Assembly: GCF_002532535.1 (NCBI RefSeq)
Contig: NZ_NQWI01000053.1
Coordinates: 1 to 33,747 of the forward strand
DNA from: Candidatus Viridilinea mediisalina
GTDB taxonomy: Bacteria; Chloroflexota; Chloroflexia; Chloroflexales; Chloroflexaceae
DNA length: 33,747 nt
Reading direction: 5' to 3'
The notes beneath the pieces are model-generated. The model was not told the DNA's origin, did no database searches, and was given only the letters and a program-made list of their open reading frames with translations. Below, piece after piece: positions 1 to 8,654 of this stretch (its first letter is position 1; every line of letters starts with the position of its first letter). The translations under genes were made by a program, and so were the position numbers.

Positions 1-20
1 GCGAAGAGGCGAGGGCTTCG

Positions 21-132
21 CGTCCTCGCGTCCTCGCGTCCTCGCGTCCTCGCGTCCTCGCGTCCTCGCGTCCTCGCGTCCTCGCGTCCTCGCGTCCTCG
101 CGTCCTCGCGTCCTCGCGTCCTCGCGTCCTCG
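21..132. repeat. Tandem octamer array, 14 perfect units of cgtcctcg
   Basis: Fourteen uninterrupted copies of the 8-base unit cgtcctcg run from 21 to 132. The left flank (1-20) matches the sequence beside a two-copy version at 3821-3857, so this is an expanded allele of a dispersed element. The array ends five bases before the stop codon of the GT2 gene. There are no unique spacers, so it is not a CRISPR array. Confidence 0.97.
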
Positions 133-137
133 TTTCG

Positions 138-1313
138 CTATTCATTCCTTGAGGTTCGTACCCACGCGCGCGGCTTGAGGCCAAGGAGTAGCCGTAGGTA
201 GAGCCAGAGTTTCCAGATGATGAAGATGGGCGCGAAGAGGAGCGCAAGGTAGATATTGCGTGGCGCGCGGGCGAGCAGCAGGCCGCTGAAGACATAGATG
301 ATCTGGCCGAGGATGATAAAACATGCCAAGCCTACGATGATCGGACTAGGCATGAAGATCGCCGTAAGGCCGAAGAGCAGACTTAGGCCAACCAGTACGG
401 AGAAGGGCGGGATGAGTTGTTCAATGGCGGCATCGAAGAGCAGGAAGCTGCGGCGACGGAGCGCCTGGCCCAACAGATTGGGCACAAAGCGGCGGATCAT
501 CTCCATGCGACCGCGCTCCCAGCGCTCATTCTGGCTCTGCGCGGCGCGCAGGCTGTCGGGCATTTCGGCCAGAACCAGTGCATCAGGGGCGAAGGTGGCC
601 CGCTCGCCCGCCAGAATGAGCTCCATGTGGTACTCAATATCTTCGGTGAGCGAAGCCGACCAGCGGTGCTGGCGTAGAATCTCAGCAGCAAAGACCATGC
701 CATTGCCTTTGAGTCCAGTGGAGCCACCAAGGACAACGCGCCCCTGGGGTCGCAAGTAGTGTAACAGAATCAAGGCTACCGCTCGTAGCCCAACACTCCA
801 CGCGCCTTCAGGCTGCTTCACGGCATAGTAGCCCTGAATCACCCGTTCGCCCCGGGCGAGGCGCGTATCCATAATGCGTAAGAAATTGGGCGAAACCACC
901 GAATCGGCATCAAGAATGACGATAGCATCGTGGGGCTCATTGCTGGCCCAAATGCGCTCAAGCAGCCATTCGAGGGCGTAGCCCTTACCGCGCAGGTTCG
1001 CATCGCTGCGCTCGTGAACCACCGCGCCCCCGGCTCGCCCCAGTTCAGCCGTGCCATCCTCGCAGTTGTCGGCAACCACATGGACACGGTAGAGCTCAGG
1101 GGGATAATCGAGCGCTTGGAGATTCTGGAGCAACTGGGGCAGCAGACGCTCCTCGTTGTGGGCTGGTACCATGATGATAAAACGGTGGCTCGGCGCTTCG
1201 CGGCGTAGCGCGGTGGTACGTGACGCAAAGAGGGCCGCAAGGGTGAGCAGCAGCAGGTAGGCTACCATCAGCGCTAGGCCGCTGCCGATGAGGATCACAA
1301 TGGGCATGAGCAT
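138..1313 (-). CDS. Processive family 2 glycosyltransferase, membrane-anchored
   Basis: A 391-residue GT-A fold glycosyltransferase that probably adds sugars from a nucleotide-sugar donor during surface polysaccharide synthesis. One N-terminal membrane segment (about 5-30) precedes the catalytic domain. That domain has VPAHNE near 50, the metal-binding LDADS near 135, the acceptor-side TEDIEYH near 222, and a QNERW (QxxRW-type) motif near 263. Two or three membrane helices close the C-terminus (about 300-380). This layout resembles cellulose- and hyaluronan-type synthases. The ATG start is supported by an AAGGAAG Shine-Dalgarno site seven bases upstream. It lies at the end of the minus-strand polysaccharide locus, separated from the next GT by two repeat elements. 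Donor and product cannot be read from the sequence. Confidence 0.9.
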   Translation of the reverse strand: MLMPIVILIGSGLALMVAYLLLLTLAALFASRTTALRREAPSHRFIIMVPAHNEERLLPQLLQNLQALDYPPELYRVHVVADNCEDGTAELGRAGGAVVHERSDANLRGKGYALEWLLERIWASNEPHDAIVILDADSVVSPNFLRIMDTRLARGERVIQGYYAVKQPEGAWSVGLRAVALILLHYLRPQGRVVLGGSTGLKGNGMVFAAEILRQHRWSASLTEDIEYHMELILAGERATFAPDALVLAEMPDSLRAAQSQNERWERGRMEMIRRFVPNLLGQALRRRSFLLFDAAIEQLIPPFSVLVGLSLLFGLTAIFMPSPIIVGLACFIILGQIIYVFSGLLLARAPRNIYLALLFAPIFIIWKLWLYLRLLLGLKPRAWVRTSRNE

Positions 1314-1363
1314 AGGACTACTTCCTTGGGAGGTTGGGAGAGAGACGCGGTAAAATAATGATA

Positions 1364-1507
1364 AGGGAAGGTTTCAGGACACGTTACCGTTTGCGCCATT
1401 AGGGAGTGCCGACGTTAGTCGGCTGAGGTCGCCGCCAACCCCCGGATGCCGACTAACGTCGGCACTCCAAGGGTAAAGCTGAAAGGCCGTTTCTGAAACC
1501 TTCCCTA
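1364..1507. repeat. Family B repeat: terminal inverted repeats around a long hairpin
   Basis: A 144-bp element. Its ends are imperfect inverted repeats, AGGGAAGGTTTCAG on the left and its complement on the right (to 1507). Inner conserved blocks read GTTACCGTTTGCG and GGGTAAAGC. The core (about 1402-1470) pairs GGAGTGCCGACGTTAGTCGGC with its complement. A second full copy is at 24619-24760. With the family A element that follows, it accounts for most of the 323-bp gap between the two glycosyltransferase genes. No gene is seen in this gap. Confidence 0.9.
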
Positions 1508-1544
1508 ACAAAAACCCCTATCCCTTTGTTGCCTCCTCTGCCTC

Positions 1545-1652
1545 TAAGAGACTGTCTGAAAAGTCTATGGGTTGGCGTTGGAGTACCGGGCTTTAGCCGG
1601 CTAAAGCCGGCACTCCAGCATGTGCCCTGCGGCTTTTCAGACAGCTTCTAAG
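1545..1652. repeat. Family A repeat copy 1 (MITE-like hairpin element)
   Basis: About 107 bp, with terminal inverted repeats of the form TAAGA(G/A)GCTGTCTGAAAAG and a central near-perfect palindrome around GCCGGCTAAAGCCGGC. Three other copies lie at 3888-3994, 10033-10138 and 13521-13626. The right end runs into the coding sequence of the GT4 gene and supplies its last codons and stop. Confidence 0.93.
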
Positions 1653-2719
1653 AGTTTCTGCGCTTCACGCGCTAGGCCAGCCGCATAGACCTCAAGGCTC
1701 ATCTGCTGCTCGACGAGGCGGCGTCCGTTGCGCCCCATGTTGGTGCATTGATCGGGGTGGGCCAGCAGGTACTCGATGGCCACCCGCAGGGCTGCCGGGT
1801 CGCTTGGGGTCACATAGAGACCGTGCTGCCCCTCAACGATCACGTCGGTCTGGCCCGGAATGCGCGAACAGATCACCGGACGCTCCATGGCCAGCGCCTC
1901 GAGGATGACCGTCACGCCCGCTTGGAAATCTACCGGCTGAAGGGGCATGACTAAGAACGTGCTATCGGCATAGAGTTGGCGTGGCTCGCATTGGTTGAAT
2001 TTTTGCAAACGCACATTGGCGGGCAGCGCCTGCCCCTCCGTACCATCGGTACGGCGCGACCATGGGCTGGCCGCGAGGATCATCACATCCACCGGCAGGT
2101 CTGCGACGGCGCGCATAAGTGTCGGGTAGTCGCGGCGTTCGAGGCCCACCGAACAGATCATGGGCCGTTCGCGGGGGGTAGGAACAACCGCGTCGGGCCG
2201 GAAGAAGGTCGTATCTACCATAAAGGGGGTCAACACCACGCGCTCGCTTGGCAGCTTCCAGCGTTGCTCGATAAACTGCTTTTGGGCTGAAGCATAGACC
2301 AGAAAGGTATCTATGTGGCTCTGAATTTTGAATAAATCCAAAAAAACCATCTTTTTGGGCACAGAGAGAACATGTGCAATCATCATATGACGCGGACGTT
2401 TGGGTTGCAACCAAGCGACCATTTTGAGCAGCAGTGCCAGGGGGAGGCCAATCTGTTCACCGTCGCTAAAGATGAGTTGATAGTGACGGCGTTGCTGGAA
2501 GGTCGCCCAGGCGAGCAGCAGATGTTGGCCTGCGATCCGTTCAAGCAGCCTGCCAAACATGCCGGTCGCTTGGCGTGCAGCCGCAACATCAAAGAGATCC
2601 GCGCCTAGCACCTCAGCCAACACATGGTAATCGGCGCGCTGACGCTGACCACGATCCGCTTGGTCTGCACGGTCGGGCGGAATAATGCCAGAGACAGTCA
2701 GAAGAATTTGGTTGCTCAT
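1637..2719 (-). CDS. GT4-type glycosyltransferase (divergent)
   Basis: A 360-residue GT-B fold enzyme, likely retaining, that probably builds an extracellular polysaccharide. The C-terminal half carries the recognisable donor-binding region: CSVGLERRDYPTLM near 190, then FQAGVTVILEALAMERPVI near 265, which stands where GT4 enzymes have the EX7E element. The N-terminal half is poorly conserved. The ATG start overlaps the stop of the upstream GT4 gene by four bases (ATGA), so translation is probably coupled. The last residues (LEAV) and the TGA stop come from the end of a family A repeat, so the ancestral C-terminus was probably different. Substrate unknown. Confidence 0.85.
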   Translation of the reverse strand: MSNQILLTVSGIIPPDRADQADRGQRQRADYHVLAEVLGADLFDVAAARQATGMFGRLLERIAGQHLLLAWATFQQRRHYQLIFSDGEQIGLPLALLLKMVAWLQPKRPRHMMIAHVLSVPKKMVFLDLFKIQSHIDTFLVYASAQKQFIEQRWKLPSERVVLTPFMVDTTFFRPDAVVPTPRERPMICSVGLERRDYPTLMRAVADLPVDVMILAASPWSRRTDGTEGQALPANVRLQKFNQCEPRQLYADSTFLVMPLQPVDFQAGVTVILEALAMERPVICSRIPGQTDVIVEGQHGLYVTPSDPAALRVAIEYLLAHPDQCTNMGRNGRRLVEQQMSLEVYAAGLAREAQKLLEAV

Positions 2720-3789
2720 ACAAGCGACTCCAGCAGATCAATCAGCCGTTTGGTATTGGTCTGGGCATCGTAGTTACGGGCCACATGTTCATAGGCGGCG
2801 GCGCCAAGGCGCAGGCGCAGCGGCGCATCGGTGCAGAGGCGTTGCAGGGCAACCGTAAGCGCGTCGCAATCGCCGGGGGGCACGAGCAGGCCGGTTGTGC
2901 CATCGTAAACCATTTCGGGGATGGCGCCGACTGGTGTAGTGATGATTGCAATGCCAGTCGCACTAGCTTCAGAGAGTACCCACGGCATACAGTCGCCGTA
3001 GGTAGGCAGGGCAAAGATGTCACATTCGGCATAGAGTTGCCTGAGCGCTGGGCTGTTGGGTTGCAGTTCGTTGTAGACGAAGATCCCGGCTTCGGGCGCA
3101 ACGCTATCGCGGGTGACCAGGTGGAGTTCAACCCGCCCCCGTTCAAGACGACGAAAGGCATCAATCAGCAGCAACCCGCCTTTGCGTTCAAGATTCCCAC
3201 CGACGAAGAGAATCTTCAGTGGGCCAGCGTGGTCGCTACGGGGTTGGGAGCGCTGCCAGTCGCGCACCACAACACCGGGGCGAATAATGCTAATCTTCTC
3301 GCTCGACACCCCATAGTCACGGATGAGACTTTGGCGTGTCCATGCGCTCCATACGACCAGGTGGCGTGCGGTGGTAAAGCATGCGCGATTGAGCCGCCAT
3401 TTGGCCAATTCGGCCCAAAGGGGCCCTGCTTGATGGGCATAGTAGGGGCCAAGTTCATCGTACTGTAGCGGGGTTGCATCAAGCGAAACAACGCTCGGGA
3501 TGCGCCGCAGCCAATCGAGGTTCAGCGTCGCAGGTACCTGGGTGTGGAAGAAGAGCAGATCAAGCTTATGCTGGCGCTGCAAGCGCATAAGCTGCATCCG
3601 GGCGCGCCAACCTGCACGTACTGTCCAATTGCCATAGCCCGGTAGCCGGGCAGCAAGGCCCTTGCGATGAAACGGCACCAAGGCCCAATGGGCTTGCACC
3701 GTGGCCTCTAGGGGCACCATCTGTTGCAGATTGACGCTGTGGGTGACATGGCCGAGCGCCTGTTCAAGGATAAACGCGATATGATACAC
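2716..3789 (-). CDS. GT4 family glycosyltransferase
   Basis: A 357-residue GT-B glycosyltransferase. The donor domain shows KILFVGGNLERKGG near 190, the LPTYGDCMPWVLSEASATGIAIITT block near 255-280 with the EX7E-like acidic position, and GLLVPPGD near 300. This is the usual C-terminal signature of group 1 (GT4) enzymes. The start is GTG, with no clear Shine-Dalgarno site upstream. It overlaps the following GT4 gene by four bases, so the two are one translational unit. Upstream lies a cluster of three repeats that separates it from the HlyD-type gene. Its position implies a role in repeat-unit assembly of the local polysaccharide. Confidence 0.88.
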   Translation of the reverse strand: MYHIAFILEQALGHVTHSVNLQQMVPLEATVQAHWALVPFHRKGLAARLPGYGNWTVRAGWRARMQLMRLQRQHKLDLLFFHTQVPATLNLDWLRRIPSVVSLDATPLQYDELGPYYAHQAGPLWAELAKWRLNRACFTTARHLVVWSAWTRQSLIRDYGVSSEKISIIRPGVVVRDWQRSQPRSDHAGPLKILFVGGNLERKGGLLLIDAFRRLERGRVELHLVTRDSVAPEAGIFVYNELQPNSPALRQLYAECDIFALPTYGDCMPWVLSEASATGIAIITTPVGAIPEMVYDGTTGLLVPPGDCDALTVALQRLCTDAPLRLRLGAAAYEHVARNYDAQTNTKRLIDLLESLV

Positions 3790-3820
3790 GGTATACCAGT
3801 TCTTGTTGCAAGGATGCGTG

Positions 3821-3889
3821 AGGCGAAGAGGCGAGGGCTTCGCGTCCTCGCGTCCTCACAAACGGTAAAGTGCCCTGAAACCATCCCTA
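3821..3889. repeat. Octamer-array element joined to a family B/D right end
   Basis: The block at 3821-3857 has the same left flank as the array at window start but only two octamer units. It is followed by aacggtaaagtgccctgaaa and CCATCCCT, which is the right terminal module of the family B/D elements. A simple-sequence cargo is therefore joined to the same end that elsewhere bounds a hairpin. It directly abuts a family A repeat. Confidence 0.8.
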
Positions 3890-3994
3890 AGAGGCTGTCT
3901 GAAAAGTCTATGGTTTGGCGTTGGAGTGCCGGCTTTGGCCGGCTAAAGCCGGCACTCCAGCGTGTGTCCCCCGGCTTTTCAGACAGCTTCTAAG
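3888..3994. repeat. Family A repeat copy 2 (MITE-like hairpin element)
   Basis: Terminal inverted repeats CTAAGAGGCTGTCTGAAAAG and its near-complement enclose the hairpin GGAGTGCCGGCTTTGGCCGG and partner. The right end stops two bases before the TAA of the HlyD-type gene. Confidence 0.93.
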
Positions 3995-3996
3995 GA

Positions 3997-5586
3997 TTAC
4001 GGTGTTACCGAGGCATTGGGTGCAACCACAAGGTCGCCCTGGGCAAGCCCACTGAGAATCTCAATGCGTTCAGGACTTTCGAGGCCCAACACAACATCAA
4101 CCCGTCGCTCGCCAGCGCGATCACGCAGGATCACGAAGGCTTGAGCCTCACTGCGGTCAATGGCAGCAGGGGGCAACCAGAGTACCCCTTCGGCCCGTCC
4201 GAGATCAACCCGTACCTGAACGCGATCACCAACATCCAGATCGAGGTCGCCCGCAGAGAAATTGATGGTATAGCCCTGAGAGGCCACCTGGCCATCAAAG
4301 GTGTCGCGCTGCCGCGTTGGCAAGCCGGTAATGGTGCCTACAATCTGTTGTCCGGGGTAGCGCGCAAAGCTGAGGGCTACCTGCTGACCAATCGGGAGGG
4401 TCGTGCGATGAGTTGTGAAATCGGTGACGATCTCTTGTTTCGTAGCATCGGCAATAATCAGCACGGGCGCATCGGCAAGGACGGTGCCGCCACGGGTGAG
4501 ATCGATGCGTGTGACAGTACCAGCAATGGGCGCAAAGAGTTGGCGTGATTCCAGTTCACGTTCAAGGTTGCGGATCTGATTTTGGGCCAAACTGGCGGCG
4601 CGGCTGAGCATAGGATCGGGGCGTAGGCGCAGGCTCGCCTCTTGCACCCCAACCTCGGCCAAGCGCACATTGCGTTCAGCCTCGGCAATGGCGATGGGAT
4701 CGGGGCCAGCAAGCAGGCGCTCAAGTTGGGCTTGGGCATCCATCACTTCCGCCTCAGCATTTTGCACCGCAGCAACCTCATTGCCCAGCGCCGTATCATA
4801 GGCAATACGTGCCCGCGCCAACCGATCCTCAGCGTTGCGCAGATTCTCGCGGGCCTCACGCAGTTCATCGCGGGCCTCTTCGAGGTCTGGGCCCACTTCA
4901 GTACGCGCACTGATGGTCTCAAACACAAGCACCGCATCGCTATAGCGATGCTGGGCCACCTCAAGGAAGACCACGGCGGTATTCATCTCCTCAAGCGCAT
5001 TATTCTTGGTGGCAGAGACCGTATTACGCACCGTGGAGAGACGCGATTCGGCCTGTTGGAGCAGCGCACGCGCATTGGTAATCTCGTGGGGACGCGCTGG
5101 GCGTTTGGCATCTTCAAGCTGAAGCCGGGCCGCCTCCACCCCCAACTGGGCCCGTTGCACATCCACTTGGGCGGCTGCAATTGCCTGTTGGATGGCGCTA
5201 TTGGCCTGGTTGTAGTCGGCCCGCGCTTGCAGCAACTGATCCTCCATGTCGGCACCAGAGAGTTGGGCCAGCAGTTGACCCTGCGTGACCTCTTCGCCCG
5301 GTTCGACCAAAATCGTCGCAATGCTGCCCGATTTGACAAAGCTGGCCCCGACCTCAACGAAACGCACCCGGCCATTCAGCACCAACTCAGCGGCTACCGT
5401 ACCGCGTTGCACGGTAAACGTAGCCGCCTCAGCATCTACCGTGGGCGCTGGTTCAGCCGTGGGCTGCGTTTCGGTTGGCGCTTGCAGTGCCTCAATGGTA
5501 CTCGGCGGTTCAGGAATGCGCGCTTCCAGGCTGCACGCAGTGGTGAGCAGCAAGAAGCTGAATATGATTATGGCTCTTCGGAACAT
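3997..5586 (-). CDS. HlyD/MacA-type efflux adaptor lipoprotein
   Basis: A 529-residue membrane-fusion (periplasmic adaptor) protein. From the chosen ATG it starts MFRRAIIIFSFLLLTTACS, a lipoprotein signal with the lipidated Cys at 18. Then follow a barrel/lipoyl half (GSIATILVEPGEEVTQGQLL), a long alpha-helical hairpin rich in Ala/Glu/Arg (about 120-320), the second lipoyl half (LFAPIAGTVTRIDL) and beta-barrel domains. An upstream in-frame start would add 26 residues, but GTGGAGG sits five bases before the chosen ATG. It is about 100-150 residues longer than a typical MacA. No ABC or RND pump partner lies beside it, so it may work with a pump elsewhere or in export of the local polysaccharide; that is inference. 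Confidence 0.87.
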   Translation of the reverse strand: MFRRAIIIFSFLLLTTACSLEARIPEPPSTIEALQAPTETQPTAEPAPTVDAEAATFTVQRGTVAAELVLNGRVRFVEVGASFVKSGSIATILVEPGEEVTQGQLLAQLSGADMEDQLLQARADYNQANSAIQQAIAAAQVDVQRAQLGVEAARLQLEDAKRPARPHEITNARALLQQAESRLSTVRNTVSATKNNALEEMNTAVVFLEVAQHRYSDAVLVFETISARTEVGPDLEEARDELREARENLRNAEDRLARARIAYDTALGNEVAAVQNAEAEVMDAQAQLERLLAGPDPIAIAEAERNVRLAEVGVQEASLRLRPDPMLSRAASLAQNQIRNLERELESRQLFAPIAGTVTRIDLTRGGTVLADAPVLIIADATKQEIVTDFTTHRTTLPIGQQVALSFARYPGQQIVGTITGLPTRQRDTFDGQVASQGYTINFSAGDLDLDVGDRVQVRVDLGRAEGVLWLPPAAIDRSEAQAFVILRDRAGERRVDVVLGLESPERIEILSGLAQGDLVVAPNASVTP

Positions 5587-5597
5587 ATGTTCCTCCA

Positions 5598-6587
5598 CTA
5601 ATACTTTTTGACCTTCCAATACCATTGTTGCAGCGAACGCAGCCAAGGTTGCTGAAAACGCCACATGGTCACCTCGCGTTGTTCACAACCAAAACGCTGT
5701 TTGTACTCCATGACTCCTTTTTTGAGGCTGCTTGTATTAAAATCGAAGTAGCGGTAGCCCTGTTCGAGCGCTACACGCATAATCTCCACATCGCCCACCG
5801 TCATCACATTGTAGCGCAGAAAGTCGCGGTGTGCCGAGCCGTGCCAGAGTGAAGCACATTCATTCCAATAGAGCGCCAAGCGCCCACCTGCAATCTGGCC
5901 ATTGACCAGCATGAGCCAGGTTTTGATCTGTTCAGGGTGTTCTTGGCTCAAATAGTAGATCTGTTCAAACATCTCCCACGGGTAACCATAGTCATCAGCC
6001 TCGCCCCAGCGTTCCACCGCATCGCGGTAGCTCGCGTAGTAGGCGCGGTATTCAGCAAGTGAACGCGCTACCCGCACCTGCACCCCCTGACGCAAACCAC
6101 TGCGGTAGCAGGTCACACGCCCGTGCTTAAAGCGTTTCATGACCTGCTTCAGATCGCCTGCAAGGGGCAATATATAGGCCGGCTCACGGTAGACCGGCTG
6201 AAGCAGGGTTTGTACGTTGGGCATAAGCGGCGGCGCAAAGGGGTTATCGGTGGTATAGAAGGTATAGGTGGTATGACCGCAGCTTTGTTGATAGAGGCGC
6301 AGCGCTTCGTCATCTGTCACTGGGCCATCGGCGATGAAGCCACCGTAACAATTCTCGAAAGTAGAATAGAGCCAGCGCAGTGGGATAAGGCGCTCGCTTT
6401 GCAGCAACGGAAAGACCACCCGCACCCCACTGGGCAGGATAGCGCCAAAGCTTACGTCGCGGTAGCGCCCCGGAAAGCTACGCCGCGCAATATCACGCCA
6501 AAGGGGCGTATGGTAGAAGGTCGCATACCTACACCGGCGCGCAACCTCCCACCAGAAGCTATCATCAATGGGGGTGAGAATTTTCAT
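5598..6587 (-). CDS. FemAB/GNAT-like acyltransferase
   Basis: A 329-residue protein of the FemAB-like GNAT superfamily (the type found in exopolysaccharide loci and in peptidoglycan interpeptide-bridge enzymes). The C-terminal half has the typical block YYLSQEHPEQIKTWLMLVNG, then QIAGGRLALYW and a late YFDFNTSSLKKGVMEYKQRFG segment (about 285-305), common in FemAB-like proteins of polysaccharide loci. It may transfer an acyl or aminoacyl group to a polysaccharide; the substrate is not readable. The ATG lies two bases upstream of the deacetylase stop region with no strong ribosome-binding site, so coupling to the upstream gene is likely. The HlyD-type gene follows after 11 bases. Confidence 0.78.
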   Translation of the reverse strand: MKILTPIDDSFWWEVARRCRYATFYHTPLWRDIARRSFPGRYRDVSFGAILPSGVRVVFPLLQSERLIPLRWLYSTFENCYGGFIADGPVTDDEALRLYQQSCGHTTYTFYTTDNPFAPPLMPNVQTLLQPVYREPAYILPLAGDLKQVMKRFKHGRVTCYRSGLRQGVQVRVARSLAEYRAYYASYRDAVERWGEADDYGYPWEMFEQIYYLSQEHPEQIKTWLMLVNGQIAGGRLALYWNECASLWHGSAHRDFLRYNVMTVGDVEIMRVALEQGYRYFDFNTSSLKKGVMEYKQRFGCEQREVTMWRFQQPWLRSLQQWYWKVKKY

Positions 6588-6589
6588 AT

Positions 6590-7309
6590 TTACCCATATG
6601 CCGGACGATGCAACAATTCAGCCAATGTAACAAACTCATAGCCTTGGGCGCGCAATTCGGGCACAAGGAGCTTGATCGCACGGGTGGTTTCGCGCTTTTC
6701 CCAAAGCGGTTCCCACGGCTTGGCGTCGTGAAAACAAAAGATTGAGCCCGCTTGCGCCACCCGGCAGGCGTCGCGGGCCAGCGTAACAGCATCCACTTCG
6801 GGAATGACCCAATCCAGCGTATAGACATCCCACCCAATGATGGTATAGCCCGCCCGTGCGAGCCGACGGCCCTCCCAGGGCGTAAGCCAGCCCCAGGGCG
6901 GACGGTAGAAACGCGGGCGCACCCCTAGCACCGCATAGATCGCCTCCTCGCCCGCCCGGATATGGCTGAGATCGGCCCATGGCAGCAGGCCACGTTTACG
7001 GCTATGCCATCCCGAATGGTTGCCGATGACATGCCCCCTTTGGTACATGTGCAACACAAGCTCAGGGTGGTAGCCCACATTCACCCCCAAGCAAAAAAAC
7101 GTCGCCTTGACCTCAAGTTGATCCAGCGCCTCAAGCAACTGCTCGGTACACGGGCGGCTCGGGCCATCATCGAAGGTCAACGCGAGCTTGGGCTGGTCAC
7201 GCGGCCCATGATGCACAAAGTAGCCAAAGCCGCTACGCGGCGGACTAAGCAAGTGGTTGCCTAGTGCATCGAAGCGCTGAATGATGCTCTGTTTGAGTAA
7301 TTTGATCAT
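6590..7309 (-). CDS. Polysaccharide deacetylase (NodB/CE4 family)
   Basis: A 239-residue carbohydrate esterase 4 enzyme that would remove N- or O-acetyl groups from a polysaccharide. Visible motifs: TFDDGP at 45-50 (catalytic base and metal Asp), NHSGWHS near 97-103 (metal His98 and His102), RPPWG at 136-140, a DW near 165 and FCFHD near 191-195 with the catalytic His. All the main catalytic positions are present. No signal peptide is evident; the N-terminus is short and amphipathic, so cytoplasmic or membrane-associated action is possible. It is followed directly by the FemAB-like gene and the HlyD-type gene in one apparent operon. Confidence 0.9.
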   Translation of the reverse strand: MIKLLKQSIIQRFDALGNHLLSPPRSGFGYFVHHGPRDQPKLALTFDDGPSRPCTEQLLEALDQLEVKATFFCLGVNVGYHPELVLHMYQRGHVIGNHSGWHSRKRGLLPWADLSHIRAGEEAIYAVLGVRPRFYRPPWGWLTPWEGRRLARAGYTIIGWDVYTLDWVIPEVDAVTLARDACRVAQAGSIFCFHDAKPWEPLWEKRETTRAIKLLVPELRAQGYEFVTLAELLHRPAYG

Positions 7310-7320
7310 ATGGGCTGGTT

Positions 7321-7458
7321 TGAGGACGCGAGGACGCGAAATCCTCGCTTCTTCGCCTCACGCATCCTCGCAAGATTGTAAAGCTATAAGCGCATTTCTG
7401 ACATCTTCCCTATGGGTTATAGTCAGTTTGCGCTATTTCCTACTTCCTCGTTGCTCTA
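7321..7458. repeat. Octamer-type, family B/D right-end and AGGAAATAG-type repeats
   Basis: The gap between deacetylase and GT4 gene holds GAGGACGCG units (7323-7340), an inverted copy of the CTTCGCCTCACGCATCCTCG block, then TTGTAAAGC and CTGACATCTTCCCT (to 7411), a diverged family B/D right end. The rest (about 7425-7458) resembles the AGGAAATAG minisatellite in reverse complement. No gene seen. Confidence 0.65.
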
Positions 7459-7460
7459 TC

Positions 7461-8633
7461 CTATTGTTGGTACAACGTAGCCAAGGTGCGTGCGACACGT
7501 TGCGCTGAAAAAGCGCTTTCGACACGCTGGCGCGCTGCGCTACCGAGCCGCTGGCGCAACGCGGGGTCTTCTAGGAGCATCAGGATGTAGTGGGCCAATG
7601 AAGCCGGGTTATGCGGCTCGGCGCAGAAGCCGTGTTGCTCATGCACCACCGCCTCGCCAGGCCCGCCGAAGGTAATCACGACGGCACAACCCATCGCCAT
7701 TGCCTCAAGCAGACCAATGGACATTGAGCCAAACGGCACCGGCAGCACAAAGACATCGATAATGCTCAGGAAGGGCTTGGGGTCGCGCTGAAAGCCGGTG
7801 AAGCGCACATACTCCGCCAGGCCCAACTGGGCCGCTTGTTGTGCCAATGCTTCGCGCAGTGAGCCATCACCCACCAATAGCAAGTAGGCTTGGGGGCAAC
7901 TGGCGCGGATCTGTTGGAAGGCAAGCATCAGATCACCCAGCCCCTTTTCTGGCTCAAAGCGCACGACGGAACCAACAATCTGTGCATCGGCGGGTAGTTC
8001 ATACTCACGCCGCAACGCAGCCTGCTGCTCGGCCGGCAGCGGGGTAAATTCATCGGGATCAACCCCATTTGCAACCACGATCGTGCGCTTTGGTGGCGTC
8101 AAGATGTAGTGCGCACGCAAGCGGTGGTTCTTCTCAGAGACACAAACAATGCCGTTGAGCAACAGACTAAAGAGGCTACGCATCACCCGCTTAGGCAAGG
8201 GTAATGCCTGTTCAGGCGCGAGGTGCTCCGTCACATAGATGCGTTTCACACCACTCAAGCGGGCAACCAGAAAGGCAACAGTCAGCCCCTGATAGCCAGT
8301 TGAGTGCATATGCAACACCTCAATACGCCAGGTGTGCAGCAACTTCCAGAAGCGCCACGTCTCAACCACCTGCTTCACACAGCCGTAACGTCGATCCGGA
8401 GTCACCGTTGCAAAATGGTCAACCTCATGCGCCATGCGCTCATTAAAGAGCCGCGTCGGCTCCCAAGCGGGACAGATCGCATATACCTCAAACTGGGTTT
8501 GGTCAAGATGGCGCGCCAAGAGCAGTATATGGGCTTCCATCCCCCCCATCGCAACGTTATTGGAGAAGAGGAGCAGTTTGCGCCGCTTGAGGCGGGCACC
8601 TTGTAGTGGCTGATCGCTATCGTTTGGTCTCAT
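7461..8633 (-). CDS. GT4 family glycosyltransferase
   Basis: A 390-residue GT-B enzyme with a clear group 1 layout. The N-terminal acceptor domain begins LLLFSNNVAMGGMEAHILLL (glycine-rich GGME loop near 30). HMHSTGYQG lies near 110 and VANGVDPDEFTPL near 195. The donor domain carries VGSVVRFEPEKGLGDLM near 220, LLLVGDGSLRE near 255 and GSMSIGLLEAMAMGCAVVIT near 308-328, which stands in the EX7E region. The ATG has no obvious Shine-Dalgarno site; the next Met (about residue 29) is too far into the fold to be the start. It is probably involved in assembly of the same polysaccharide as its neighbours. Confidence 0.9.
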   Translation of the reverse strand: MRPNDSDQPLQGARLKRRKLLLFSNNVAMGGMEAHILLLARHLDQTQFEVYAICPAWEPTRLFNERMAHEVDHFATVTPDRRYGCVKQVVETWRFWKLLHTWRIEVLHMHSTGYQGLTVAFLVARLSGVKRIYVTEHLAPEQALPLPKRVMRSLFSLLLNGIVCVSEKNHRLRAHYILTPPKRTIVVANGVDPDEFTPLPAEQQAALRREYELPADAQIVGSVVRFEPEKGLGDLMLAFQQIRASCPQAYLLLVGDGSLREALAQQAAQLGLAEYVRFTGFQRDPKPFLSIIDVFVLPVPFGSMSIGLLEAMAMGCAVVITFGGPGEAVVHEQHGFCAEPHNPASLAHYILMLLEDPALRQRLGSAARQRVESAFSAQRVARTLATLYQQ

Positions 8634-8654
8634 CAGTTGGTTTCTAGAATCATG

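Noticed and set aside
21-132. CRISPR array
   Set aside because: The unit is 8 bases with no spacers, and there are no cas genes.
4642-5601. A 319-codon plus-strand frame opposite the HlyD-type gene
   Set aside because: No recognisable motif, signal or ribosome-binding site; the minus-strand gene has a clear lipoprotein signal and family features.
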